NCBI RefSeq assembly: GCF_000425445.1
Contig: NZ_KE384379.1
Location: 62,001 to 126,000 of the forward strand
Reading direction: 5' to 3'
Length of the DNA: 64,000 nucleotides
From: Flavobacterium denitrificans DSM 15936
GTDB lineage: Bacteria > Bacteroidota > Bacteroidia > Flavobacteriales > Flavobacteriaceae
The translations under genes were made by a program, and so were the position numbers. The notes beneath the pieces were generated by a model. The model saw nothing but the letters and a program-made list of their open reading frames with translations. It did no database searches and was not told where the DNA came from. Every line of letters starts with the position of its first letter. Position 1 is the stretch's first letter. Positions 1-8,712 of the stretch are shown one piece after another.

Positions 1-225
1 TTCCTCAACAACCGTAATATATTCATGATATCCCAATCCCGAACCTCCGTATTCTTCTGGCACTAAAACCCCCATAAAACCCATTTCTCCTAATTGTTTA
101 AAGAGCGATATTGGAAAAATTTGAGCTTCATCCCACTCCATAATATTAGGTCTAATGTTTTTCTCTGCAAACTCTTTAATAGATTGAGCAATCATTGACT
201 GCGTTTCGTTATAATCAAAATTCAT
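1..225 (-). CDS. acyl-CoA dehydrogenase, N-terminal fragment (cut by window edge)
   Basis: Only the first 75 codons lie in the window; the reading frame is open to base 1. The peptide starts MNFDYNETQSMIAQSIKEF and continues through FPISLFKQLGEMGFMGVLVP to EEYGGSGLGYHEY. This is the characteristic helical N-terminal domain of acyl-CoA dehydrogenases, FAD flavoproteins that oxidise acyl-CoA thioesters to enoyl-CoA in beta-oxidation or amino-acid breakdown. The ATG at 225 follows the stop of the helix-hairpin-helix gene by 13 bases on the same strand, so the two are probably co-transcribed. Substrate class cannot be judged because the catalytic Glu region is outside the window. Confidence 0.9.
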   Translation of the reverse strand, partial: MNFDYNETQSMIAQSIKEFAEKNIRPNIMEWDEAQIFPISLFKQLGEMGFMGVLVPEEYGGSGLGYHEYITVVEE

Positions 226-238
226 TTGTTGGCTTTTT

Positions 239-1129
239 TTAGAACTCCAAATATAAACTAATTATTTTTGCTTTTTCAACAGGAAAACCTTTAATTTTTA
301 TCAAATCCTCAATATTATTGAAATTTCCATTCATGCTTCGATACGTTATGATTTGCTTTGCTAATGCGTATTTAAAATAAGGAAACTGAGACAATTCTTT
401 TAAAGAAGCATCATTAATTGCTATTTTTTTCAAATTGTCTGGAATTACAACTTTAAAATGAGAATTCAGAGCTGAAATCACTTCAGGCGACAATCCCCAT
501 ACATCATCCATTTGCTCCATCGAAACAAAACATCCTAGGATTTCTTTTTGTTTTAAAATTCTAGCTGACAAAGCTTCTCCAATACCATAGATTTTAACCA
601 AATCTTCTTGAGACGCTTGATTAATATCTAAAACAACAATTTTTTCCTTTTTGAATTCTGTTTTTGGAGCATACTCTTTCTTTCCATTTTTAAAAGTCGA
701 TTTATTGCGAGTCCAATCTGGGAATTTAAAAAGTGGGGAAATTGCTTTTAACAAGGAATCTGAAATCTTGGTTACGTTTTGAAATTCCTCGGCAGAGTTT
801 ACATATTTATTTTCTTTGCGGAAGGTCAATAATCTGTCAATTTCCGCAACTGACATTCCAAGTTTATAACCTTTATAATCAGAAATAAAATTTGGATTGA
901 AGGAATACTGCATCGGTTTTCTATCATTTTTTGCCATTTTTAAAGAATCTATTTCAGATTGCAGCGACATCCACTGTTCTTTTTCAGGAAAAGATTTTTC
1001 AATCAAATTAAAATCTAAAGTATAGTATAGAGCCTGTAATACAATTATAATTATGAAAAGCCCAACTAAACCTGTACGTTGCTGATTGGTAAACTTGAAA
1101 TAGGAAATAAATGGCTTATAATTTTTCAT
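239..1129 (-). CDS. helix-hairpin-helix (ComEA-like) protein with N-terminal membrane anchor
   Basis: 296 residues. One hydrophobic segment at about residues 19-37 (GLVGLFIIIIVLQALYY) anchors the protein, with the rest probably outside the cytoplasm. Three successive helix-hairpin-helix units follow, at about 77-135, 167-227 and 236-296. Each has the pattern of a short Asn/Asp-x-Ala entry and a G-x-G-type hairpin, for example INQASQEDLVKIYGIGEALS. Such repeats bind DNA non-specifically in ComEA, but many Bacteroidota carry this architecture without proven competence function. The gene lies 13 bases before the acyl-CoA dehydrogenase gene on the same strand, a link with no obvious functional meaning. 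The family call is firm; the role is inferred. Confidence 0.85.
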   Translation of the reverse strand: MKNYKPFISYFKFTNQQRTGLVGLFIIIIVLQALYYTLDFNLIEKSFPEKEQWMSLQSEIDSLKMAKNDRKPMQYSFNPNFISDYKGYKLGMSVAEIDRLLTFRKENKYVNSAEEFQNVTKISDSLLKAISPLFKFPDWTRNKSTFKNGKKEYAPKTEFKKEKIVVLDINQASQEDLVKIYGIGEALSARILKQKEILGCFVSMEQMDDVWGLSPEVISALNSHFKVVIPDNLKKIAINDASLKELSQFPYFKYALAKQIITYRSMNGNFNNIEDLIKIKGFPVEKAKIISLYLEF

Positions 1130-1324
1130 AATTGTAGTTGCTCTTATTAAAAATAGAATTCAAAATTATTAATTTATTAGGAATTTTACTAAAAATTAAT
1201 TTCTCAACGAAAATGTATTTTCTAAAATTTTAACCTAAATAGATTGACAAATTCAATGCTTTGTGCCATAATTTACGTGACTTTTATGAATATTTTAAAC
1301 ATTTTATAACTTAAAACGCTATAA

Positions 1325-1358
1325 TTGTTTTTATTTTTTACAAAAAACAATACATTTG
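1325..1358 (+). promoter_or_regulatory. Bacteroidota-type promoter for the APC permease
   Basis: A TACATTTG box at 1351-1358 matches the TAnnTTTG -7 element of Bacteroidota sigma-70 promoters exactly. A TTG at 1325-1327 lies 23 bases upstream, at the long end of the accepted spacing. The box sits 31 bases before the permease ATG. The rest of the 260-base gap upstream is AT-rich with no other recognised feature. Confidence 0.55.
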
Positions 1359-1389
1359 GAGCTTAATAACAATAAACCAATATAATTAT

Positions 1390-2859
1390 ATGTCAATTTG
1401 GAGAGTTAAACCTATATCTGCTTTTGAAGCCGATATGAAAAAAAGTGATTTAAAAAGAGTTCTTGGAAAATGGAGCCTTACTGCCATTGGAGTTGGTGCT
1501 ATCATCGGTGGCGGAATTTTTGTTCTTACTGGTACAGGAGCTTACTATCATGCAGGTCCAGCATTAGCTATTTCCTTCATTATTGCAGGTATTGCCTGTG
1601 TTTTTGCCGCTCTTTGTTATTCTGAGTTTGCATCAATTTTACCAGTTGAAGGTTCTGCTTATGCATATGCATACGGAACAATTGGAGAAATTTTTGCCTG
1701 GATAATTGGGTGGGGATTAATTCTCGAATATGCAATGGGATCCATGACGGTCGCCGTTTCCTGGTCAGGTTACTTCAACAAATTGCTCAAAATGTTTCAT
1801 ATTAAACTTCCAGACTGGCTTACTACAGATCCTGCGAGTTATACAGGAGAAGGTTTTTCAATGAATCTTCCTGCATTTTTAATTGTTATTTTAGTTATTT
1901 CATTATTAATTAAAGGAACAAAAAGCGCTGCGAAAGCAAATAATGCTATCGTAATTCTTAAAGTATCTGCAGTAATTTTTGTAATTGTAGCTGGTCTTTT
2001 CTTTATTAACACTGCAAACTGGAGTCCTTTTATTCCTGATGCTACTCAAATTGTTGAAAAAGAAACTACTCACAATGCATACGGAATTGGAGGTATTGTT
2101 TCTGGAGCTGCTGCAATTTTCTTTGCTTATGTTGGTTTCGATGCCGTTTCAACTCAGGCTGGAGAAGCAATTAATCCTAAGAAAGATGTTCCGTTTGCTA
2201 TCATTGCTTCTTTACTAATTTGTACTACTTTATATATTCTTGTTTCGTTAGTATTAACTGGAATGATGAATTATCAAGATTTCAATCCACTAGGAAAATA
2301 TCCTGAAGCGATTAAAGCTCCTGTTGCTTATGCTTTTGATATTGCTGGACAAGGATGGGCTGGATTTATAATCACTGTTGCTGCAACCATCGGTTTAGTT
2401 TCAGTATTAATGGTAATGATTATGGGACAATCTAGAATTTTCTTAGGAATGTCTAAAGACGGATTGATTCCTCAAGTTTTCTCAAAAGTTAACCCGATTT
2501 CTGGAACTCCAAAAACGAACTTAATGATTTTGGGGGGTATTATCGCAACTGTTGCTGCTTTCACTCCAATTAATAAATTAGCAGATATGACTAGTTTTGG
2601 AACTTTATTTGCCTTTACAATGGTTTGTATCGCAGTTTGGATTTTAAGAGTTAAACAACCTGGATTAAACAGGACTTTTAAAGTTCCTGCTTTACCAGTG
2701 ATTGCAGTATTAGGAATCGCAATCAACACTTATTTGATCATCAATTTGAGTATTGATGCTCAATTATTATCTCTTGGATGGTTGGCAATTGGTATTCTGG
2801 TATATTTTGGATATAGCAAAAGAAGATCAAAACTTAACAATACAGATGATGTTGAATAA
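1390..2859 (+). CDS. APC-family amino acid permease
   Basis: 489 residues, a polytopic membrane protein with about 12 hydrophobic segments. The N-terminus (IWRVKPI...LKRVLGKWSLTAIGVG) and the first transmembrane segment (GAIIGGGIFVLTGTGA, about residues 37-52) carry the glycine-rich substrate and sodium site of the APC superfamily. This resembles the YfnA/cationic amino acid transporter branch. The start at 1390 is preferred over the Met at residue 16 because the IWRxKP peptide is conserved in this family. A promoter lies just upstream and a strong terminator just downstream, so it is a single-gene unit. The substrate cannot be told from sequence. Confidence 0.92.
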   Translation: MSIWRVKPISAFEADMKKSDLKRVLGKWSLTAIGVGAIIGGGIFVLTGTGAYYHAGPALAISFIIAGIACVFAALCYSEFASILPVEGSAYAYAYGTIGEIFAWIIGWGLILEYAMGSMTVAVSWSGYFNKLLKMFHIKLPDWLTTDPASYTGEGFSMNLPAFLIVILVISLLIKGTKSAAKANNAIVILKVSAVIFVIVAGLFFINTANWSPFIPDATQIVEKETTHNAYGIGGIVSGAAAIFFAYVGFDAVSTQAGEAINPKKDVPFAIIASLLICTTLYILVSLVLTGMMNYQDFNPLGKYPEAIKAPVAYAFDIAGQGWAGFIITVAATIGLVSVLMVMIMGQSRIFLGMSKDGLIPQVFSKVNPISGTPKTNLMILGGIIATVAAFTPINKLADMTSFGTLFAFTMVCIAVWILRVKQPGLNRTFKVPALPVIAVLGIAINTYLIINLSIDAQLLSLGWLAIGILVYFGYSKRRSKLNNTDDVE

Positions 2860-2880
2860 ATTTCAACTTTATTTCATAAA

Positions 2881-2912
2881 AAAAGCTCCAATATAATTTG
2901 GAGCTTTTTTTT
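2881..2912 (+). terminator. bidirectional intrinsic terminator
   Basis: The stem AAAAGCTCC / GGAGCTTTT encloses about 11 bases and is followed by a run of eight T on the plus strand and preceded by A on the other. It ends the permease transcript. Because the convergent PspC gene stops at 2911, it probably serves that gene too. Confidence 0.85.
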
Positions 2913-3138
2913 ATAAATCAAATACTGATGTTCTTTTTGAGCGGATTAAATCTTTCAGCCGAATCCAAAAAGCAAGAGTCAAATAAACTCCAAATCCTAA
3001 ACCGGCTGTAACAAAAGAGATGTAGATAAAAAACAGACGCACATTTGTAACCCGCATTCCGAGTTTATCTGCTAGTCTTGAAGAAACATGAAATCCATAT
3101 TTTTCAAAGAAAAACTTAAGTTTTAAAATTGCTGACAT
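2911..3138 (-). CDS. PspC-domain membrane protein
   Basis: 75 residues when started at the Met giving MSAILKLKFFFEKYGFHVSS. A 95-residue reading is possible but would begin inside a palindromic intergenic repeat, so the shorter start is preferred. It consists of one PspC-like unit: an amphipathic N-terminal part (SSRLADKLGMRVTNVRLFF), a hydrophobic segment (IYISFVTAGLGFGVYLTLAF) and a basic tail. PspC proteins act in envelope stress responses in proteobacteria. Stand-alone one-domain versions in Flavobacteria have no established role. It is convergent with the permease gene and shares its terminator. Confidence 0.75.
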   Translation of the reverse strand: MSAILKLKFFFEKYGFHVSSRLADKLGMRVTNVRLFFIYISFVTAGLGFGVYLTLAFWIRLKDLIRSKRTSVFDL

Positions 3139-3156
3139 TTTTTTTTTAGATTTAAG

Positions 3157-3172
3157 TCCCGAAGCCTCGGGA
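3157..3172. repeat. short palindrome in intergenic repeat sequence
   Basis: TCCCGAAGCCTCGGGA forms a 6-bp perfect stem. The flanking text (TTTGACTTCACTCAGGACGAC at 3189-3209) resembles low-complexity intergenic filler seen in other Flavobacterium genomes. The palindrome lies upstream of the chosen PspC start and argues against the longer reading. Confidence 0.4.
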
Positions 3173-3247
3173 TAGATTTTAGATTCCTTTGACTTCACTC
3201 AGGACGACAAAAGTACAAATTAACTCATTATCACATTTTCTAATTGT

Positions 3248-4519
3248 CTAATTATTTTTAAGCAATTCCATTCCGATACCGCATTTCAAACAAGCTTTGC
3301 GATTGCAATATTCATTTTTAAGCTCCAATAAGGTTTGACTTTCAAATGCATTATTTGATGTTATTCCGAAAGAAGAAAATTTTTCGATAATAGAATTTTT
3401 CTCTGAAGAAACATCATTCATAAAACCAATTAAATTTTCTGCCATTGCTCCTCCCATTCTATTGGAATAAGCAAATTGAATTGGAATTATTGTATTTATT
3501 ACCAACAAATCCAGAAAAGATTTCGAAAGTTTTTTCGATTTCATTGGGCTCTCTTTATCAAATTGATAATGATTCTGCCAATAAGAACTTGCCGCTACAT
3601 TTAGCAAGCCATAAACTCTTTCAACAGATTTCAGTTTAATAATTTGCGAAAACAAGTTTTGATATTTATGATATAAACTTGCCAACTGAGACAAACGTAT
3701 CGTAGGGAAATTATCCGGACGATGCTTAAAAAACTGAACTGGCTGTACATAAATCCTTTCTAAATTGTATTTATGAAGCAGAAAAAAATACCTAAATTTT
3801 AAATCCTTAAAATACACATCTTCTCTTTCTGTATCAAGCAAACCACAGATTCCAAAAAGCAAAGCTTCAAGATTTTCAATTTCAAAACTTTCTTTCCTAA
3901 GAATCGAAAAAGGGATTGATTTTGACATTTGCAAAAAAGAATCACCGTTTGTATTAAGCCCAAAATTTTTAGCTAGCATACAAAATAAAACAGCTTCCCA
4001 ATCTTGGCCTGTTTCATCTAATAATTGATAAATAAACTGTGATTTTCGCTCTAGTCTTTCAAAAAACAATCTTTCCTGCCAGTTTTTAAAAACAAAATCA
4101 TCAATCTCTTTTAGCTGTTTTTCGCAATAAATCCATGTTTTCACAGAAATGAGTCTACTATAACTTGCGACAATATCTTTAGAAATATAATTTTTCAGAA
4201 CTAAAACAGGAATTTGAGAATTATCTTCTCTAAAAATTTCAGTATCATGTTCCCAAACAACATGCAAAATTACGTTCTCGTAAGCAGTATCTTTTTCATG
4301 ATGATGTAAATACCAGTCAGATGATTTTAAGTGAATTTCGACATTTCCTGCCCATTTTTGCTCTCCAATTTTAATTTGCGCATTGAAGAAATCAGGACCT
4401 GAAAGCTCTAGATAATCACCTGTTTTAAAAACGACAAGTGGCTCGTTTTGAACTGTTCGTAAATTCAAGGCATCAAACTTCTTGAATTTCCAGATGTAAT
4501 GAAGAAAATCTTCTTTCAT
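3248..4519 (-). CDS. DUF2851 family protein
   Basis: 423 residues. The N-terminus (MKEDFLHYIWKFKKFDALNL, then LSGPDFFNAQIKIGEQKWAG and NVEIHLKSSDWYLHHH) is the conserved signature of DUF2851, a Bacteroidota family of unknown function. The C-terminus has a Cys-containing tail, CNRKACLKCGIGMELLK, typical of the family and possibly metal-binding. There is no signal peptide, so it is likely cytoplasmic. The length is normal for the family. It is followed on the same strand by a DEDDh exonuclease gene further downstream only in coordinate order; they are separated by about 70 bases and each has its own start. No function is proposed. Confidence 0.85.
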   Translation of the reverse strand: MKEDFLHYIWKFKKFDALNLRTVQNEPLVVFKTGDYLELSGPDFFNAQIKIGEQKWAGNVEIHLKSSDWYLHHHEKDTAYENVILHVVWEHDTEIFREDNSQIPVLVLKNYISKDIVASYSRLISVKTWIYCEKQLKEIDDFVFKNWQERLFFERLERKSQFIYQLLDETGQDWEAVLFCMLAKNFGLNTNGDSFLQMSKSIPFSILRKESFEIENLEALLFGICGLLDTEREDVYFKDLKFRYFFLLHKYNLERIYVQPVQFFKHRPDNFPTIRLSQLASLYHKYQNLFSQIIKLKSVERVYGLLNVAASSYWQNHYQFDKESPMKSKKLSKSFLDLLVINTIIPIQFAYSNRMGGAMAENLIGFMNDVSSEKNSIIEKFSSFGITSNNAFESQTLLELKNEYCNRKACLKCGIGMELLKNN

Positions 4520-4587
4520 TTTAGGGCTTATAAAAATTACAACCCTAAAATTAATAAATTTTTAATACTATTCCTACAAATAATTAT

Positions 4588-5070
4588 TTAGCGCATCATA
4601 TATAATTTAGCGCATGCACGAGCATCCGATAATGCTTCGTGATGATTTAATGTAATATTCATTTCACGGCAACAATCACTTAATTTAGTAGGTTTTATGC
4701 CTTTTGCTTTATAGATTTTTACTGTACATTCCCACTTAGAGGCAATATTCAAATCCTCATAACTAAGTCCATTTGCCAACATAGACTTAACTAAAACATT
4801 TCTATCAAAACTCTCATTATGAGCCACAACTACTCTATTTTTCAATCGTTTTTCAATTTCGGGATAAACTTGTACGAATGATTTTGCGTTTACTGTGTCG
4901 CGCGGATAAATTCCGTGAACTTGAATCGTGAATGGATTATAGATATTATTTGGCGGTTTTATCAACGTAACAAACTCATCGACAATTATTCCGTTTTGAA
5001 CAGTAACAATTCCCACAGAACATGGATGAAACCCTGTTGCAGTTTCAAAATCTATTGCAGTAAAATTCAT
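4588..5070 (-). CDS. DEDDh 3'-5' exonuclease (DnaQ/RNase T-like)
   Basis: 160 residues from the ATG at 5070. A 14-codon upstream extension is open but is not family-like. The three exonuclease motifs are visible: DFETA at about residues 6-10 (Exo I, D-x-E), VAHNESFDRNVL (Exo II) and HEALSDARACAKLY (Exo III with the DEDDh His and final Asp). These residues bind the two metal ions that cut nucleotides from the 3' end of DNA or RNA. No polymerase or BRCT domain is attached, so it is a stand-alone proofreading- or repair-type exonuclease. The specific substrate is unknown. Confidence 0.88.
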   Translation of the reverse strand: MNFTAIDFETATGFHPCSVGIVTVQNGIIVDEFVTLIKPPNNIYNPFTIQVHGIYPRDTVNAKSFVQVYPEIEKRLKNRVVVAHNESFDRNVLVKSMLANGLSYEDLNIASKWECTVKIYKAKGIKPTKLSDCCREMNITLNHHEALSDARACAKLYMMR

Positions 5071-5154
5071 TTTAACATATTTAAAAAGATAAATCCATAA
5101 ACCCAATTGCAAAAATTACAATTGAATTTATGGATACATTTTATTTTGAAAGCT

Positions 5155-6516
5155 TTATTTTATCGAACCAATTATATCATATTTGGTAATAATGTGATGT
5201 CCGCCGTTTTCTAAATCAACTAAAACAGCATCGTTTTCTTTTGTAAAAAGTTTTGATACTTCTTCAATTGGCGTTCCCAATTTTACGATTGGAAAAGGTT
5301 TTCCCATTACGTCCTTAATCGGTTTTTCGGCTACATTTTTATCCGCTACATAGCTTCTAAACAAATCTGTTTCGTCAACAGAACCCACAAAACCGTTAAT
5401 GTCGACAACGGGAATTTGCGAAATTTTATATTTACGCATACGCTCAATTGCATGTGAAACCAATTCTTCCGTACGAACAACGATTAATTCCTTATCAATA
5501 TGATCTTTAATAACGTCTTCCGCTTTTGTAACGTTTTCCTCCAAGAATCCGCGTTCACGCATCCAATCATCATTGAACATTTTTCCAACATAGCGGCTTC
5601 CAGAATCATGAAATAAAACCACTACAACATCCTCTGGCTTAAAATGCTCTTTCAACTGAAGCAAACCTTTTATACAAGCTCCAGCAGAATTTCCAACAAA
5701 TATCCCTTCTTCAAGTGCAATTTTTCTAGTATAAACCGCAGCATCTTTATCAGTTACTTTTGTAAAACCGTCTATTAAAGAGAAATCAACATTCTTTGGC
5801 AAAATATCTTCTCCAATACCTTCAGTGATATATGAATAGATTTCGTTTTCATCGAAAATACCCGTTTCATGATATTTTTTAAAAACAGACCCATAAGTAT
5901 CTATTCCCCAAATTTTAATATTTGGGTTTTTCTCTTTTAAATATTTTCCAACACCTGAAATTGTCCCACCTGTTCCAACTCCAACCACGAAATGCGTAAT
6001 TTTTCCATCAGTCTGTTTCCAGATTTCCGGGCCGGTTTGTTCATAATGTGCCAAAGAATTCGACATATTATCGTACTGGTTTACATACCAAGAATTTGGT
6101 GTTTCTTCAGCCAAACGTTTTGAAACCGAATAATATGAACGAGGATCCGTAGGCTCAACATCTGTAGGACAAACTACAACTTTTGCACCGACAGCACGAA
6201 GAATATCCATTTTTTCCTTAGACTGCTTGTCTGATATTACACAAATCAATTTATAACCTTTAACGATGGCAACAAGTGCCAATCCCATCCCTGTGTTTCC
6301 AGAAGTTCCTTCAATAATAGTTCCTCCAGGTTTCAATCTGCCGTCTGCCTCTGCGTCTTCAATCATTTTTACGGCCATCCTATCTTTCACAGAATTTCCC
6401 GGATTAAAAGTTTCGACTTTTGCCAACACTAATGCATCAATTTCAGCAACAATTTTGTTGAGCTTTACAAGCGGCGTATTGCCTATTGTTTCTAAAATAT
6501 TATTTGAAAAGTCCAT
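5155..6516 (-). CDS. PLP-dependent cystathionine beta-synthase-like enzyme with CBS pair
   Basis: 453 residues. The N-terminal fold-II PLP domain (about 1-330) shows IGNTPLVKLN, the PLP lysine in NPGNSVKDR (Lys44), the phosphate/substrate loop GTSGNTGMG (about 70-78) and the glycine loop GVGTGGTISG. The C-terminal third (about 335-453) is a pair of CBS domains (RMRKYKISQIPVVDINGFVG), the regulatory module found in cystathionine beta-synthase but not in most bacterial O-acetylserine sulfhydrylases. It probably condenses serine or an activated serine with homocysteine or sulfide in sulfur amino-acid metabolism. Choosing between cystathionine and cysteine synthase needs biochemical or phylogenetic evidence. 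It appears to be a single gene. Confidence 0.88.
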   Translation of the reverse strand: MDFSNNILETIGNTPLVKLNKIVAEIDALVLAKVETFNPGNSVKDRMAVKMIEDAEADGRLKPGGTIIEGTSGNTGMGLALVAIVKGYKLICVISDKQSKEKMDILRAVGAKVVVCPTDVEPTDPRSYYSVSKRLAEETPNSWYVNQYDNMSNSLAHYEQTGPEIWKQTDGKITHFVVGVGTGGTISGVGKYLKEKNPNIKIWGIDTYGSVFKKYHETGIFDENEIYSYITEGIGEDILPKNVDFSLIDGFTKVTDKDAAVYTRKIALEEGIFVGNSAGACIKGLLQLKEHFKPEDVVVVLFHDSGSRYVGKMFNDDWMRERGFLEENVTKAEDVIKDHIDKELIVVRTEELVSHAIERMRKYKISQIPVVDINGFVGSVDETDLFRSYVADKNVAEKPIKDVMGKPFPIVKLGTPIEEVSKLFTKENDAVLVDLENGGHHIITKYDIIGSIK

Positions 6517-6565
6517 TTTATTGTAATTTAATATTTGGTTTAAAAAAATAAATCAAGGCCTAATT

Positions 6566-8533
6566 TTATTCGAACCAGTTCCAAACTAAACCAAATCGGA
6601 TTACGAAATCACGGTATGGATTGTTAGGCGCTGCATAATAATCGTTTTTAGAAAACGCAGCATTAAAATGTTCTGCTTTTAAATAAAATCGAGTTTGACG
6701 AATTCTGGCATTTACGAAAAAGTCGAATCTTGCATAATTGCCGATTTCTTTGGTATTTTGAACAAAAAATTCTCCAACAACCGGATTATAATCATTCCCA
6801 TAATATTTCGTAAAATAATTAAAAACAAGTCCTGTCTGCATAAACAAGGCTTTTTTGAAAAAATAACTTGAGTAATACAACGTATTTCTGGTCACAAAAT
6901 CGGGTACATTGACAATCAACTCAGATTGATCTACTTTTTGATACAAAAGCGTATTGTCAAAACCGAATCTTCCAAACTTAAATTCCTTATTCGCTTTTAC
7001 AGAAAAATAATTAATTACATTTCCGTACTGCGCTGGATTTATAATTTGAGTATGAACTGAAGCTTGTTCTTGTGTCGAAACATCCGCAAAATACAAATGA
7101 TCTTTTAAAACAGAATATTGTACTTCTGCATTTAACCAAGGCGTATAAACATTTGCTCCAAGCTGATTGATTTTTTCATTTTTAAAATTATTCGACCAGT
7201 TGTACTCGATGTAACTACTTTGATATAAATTATAATTGTTATTTGGAAGTTTGTTTATATTGCGATATCTAAAATCAAATTGAAAGTCTTTGTTTAAATT
7301 GTATCGCAATTTTGCATCCAAATCAGAAAGAGATTGATTTGTAATTGATCTAGTATATAAGAAACGACCATTCCACTTATTTTTTTGATACTCATATTGA
7401 CCACCAACATTATTAATTTGAAGGAATAAATTGTCTGGAATTACACGCCCATCTTCTTTTACAATAATTCTATTGTATTCGTAATTGGATCTGTAATCGT
7501 CAATAAAAAAATAGAATTTCCCTAAAAGCGAATTTTCATAAGCAAGTCCTGCCTTGTTGTATAATTTTTCAAAACGAGTACGATCACTGATATTACTAGT
7601 AACATACGAATCACCAAAACGTTCTACAGGAGTAGTTCCAACTGTAGAAAGTACGGTAGGTTGTTTATATTCAAAAAATTTATATTCGTAATTGAATTGA
7701 TGTGTCACATATAAATTATTGTCTGCATCTTTTGGATTTATTCTAAAGGCATGATCAAAAAAGAAACGGTGTCCTTTTAATAACGTTTCCGCATCTGTTA
7801 AATATACCTGTAATCGCTGACGGTTTTTAAAATCCGGATCATTACTTTCAAAATCTTCTGGTGTTGTAATTCCACCGTTTTCTTCATTTGTAATATCTTG
7901 ATATGTTACATGAGCATTCAGAATATATCTTTTATTTGTCGTTGCATAACTTGTAGTAAATCTAAAATTACCTACACTTACTAATTGATTAATATAATTT
8001 CCTTCTGAACGCAATCCTCTGTAAGCAATAGAAAAATTAAGATTTTTAGAAGTATTTAATGTAATAAATGAATCTACGTTTTGTCCTTTATTGATGGTAG
8101 TATTAAAAAACAGTTCAGTAAACGGAGTTGCAGCCGAATAATATTTAATATCCGAAGCTTGCATATAAGCAAAATGTTTACCAGAAAAGCCAATTTCAGG
8201 ATAAGGAGAAAAACTATTCAAACTATATTGTAAAGTATTAAAAGTCTGCCCAATATTAGAGAATTCCAAAAGTCCAAAATAGTCTTTACGAAGGTAATTT
8301 TGTCTGTAAGCACTTTTCAGTGTTAAAGAAGTATCGGCATAAGTTGTATCATGCTCCAAAGTAATAATCTGATATTGTTCGATTTTTCCAACTAATGATT
8401 TTTTCTTTTTTACGGTATCAGTTATACTAGAATACTTTGTATTCATATCCAAATTATTTTTTGGAGTGTTTTTTTCTTGAGAAAACAATAAAGAAGGCAT
8501 TATTATTAGGTATAGAAAAAAGAGTATTCTCAT
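6566..8533 (-). CDS. putative outer-membrane porin (Porin_10-like)
   Basis: 655 residues. A cleavable signal peptide (MRILFFLYLIIMPSLLFSQ) is followed by a region of alternating aromatic and polar residues typical of beta-strands. It ends in a C-terminal strand with terminal aromatic (IRFGLVWNWFE), as expected for an outer-membrane barrel. The overall pattern fits the Bacteroidota putative porin family, with no plug or TonB box. It probably forms a passive channel; the substrate is unknown. A CAAAATTA box at 8563-8570 (a -7 element on the minus strand) lies just upstream of the start, without a clear -33 partner. Confidence 0.75.
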   Translation of the reverse strand: MRILFFLYLIIMPSLLFSQEKNTPKNNLDMNTKYSSITDTVKKKKSLVGKIEQYQIITLEHDTTYADTSLTLKSAYRQNYLRKDYFGLLEFSNIGQTFNTLQYSLNSFSPYPEIGFSGKHFAYMQASDIKYYSAATPFTELFFNTTINKGQNVDSFITLNTSKNLNFSIAYRGLRSEGNYINQLVSVGNFRFTTSYATTNKRYILNAHVTYQDITNEENGGITTPEDFESNDPDFKNRQRLQVYLTDAETLLKGHRFFFDHAFRINPKDADNNLYVTHQFNYEYKFFEYKQPTVLSTVGTTPVERFGDSYVTSNISDRTRFEKLYNKAGLAYENSLLGKFYFFIDDYRSNYEYNRIIVKEDGRVIPDNLFLQINNVGGQYEYQKNKWNGRFLYTRSITNQSLSDLDAKLRYNLNKDFQFDFRYRNINKLPNNNYNLYQSSYIEYNWSNNFKNEKINQLGANVYTPWLNAEVQYSVLKDHLYFADVSTQEQASVHTQIINPAQYGNVINYFSVKANKEFKFGRFGFDNTLLYQKVDQSELIVNVPDFVTRNTLYYSSYFFKKALFMQTGLVFNYFTKYYGNDYNPVVGEFFVQNTKEIGNYARFDFFVNARIRQTRFYLKAEHFNAAFSKNDYYAAPNNPYRDFVIRFGLVWNWFE

Positions 8534-8654
8534 TTGATTGTTTTATATGAAATTAAAATCGACAAAATTAGTCAAGCAAAGGTAAAAGATAAAAACGTAT
8601 AAAAAAACAAATCAGTATGATTGAGAAGTTTTTATCACAATAAAACAAAAATCA

Positions 8655-8688
8655 AAAAACCCTCAATCAAAAAATGATTGAGGGTTTT
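8655..8688 (-). terminator. intrinsic terminator after susD
   Basis: The stem AAAACCCTCAATCA / TGATTGAGGGTTTT is perfect over about 13 pairs with a 5-base loop. It lies 25 bases past the susD-like stop codon, with T-rich flank on the minus-strand transcript. It ends the susC-susD transcript. Confidence 0.85.
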
Positions 8689-8712
8689 AATTAAATCAAA
8701 ATATTTATTTTA

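Noticed and set aside
3139..3198. 20-residue N-terminal extension of the PspC protein
   Set aside because: It is encoded by a palindromic intergenic repeat; the PspC domain starts after the internal Met.
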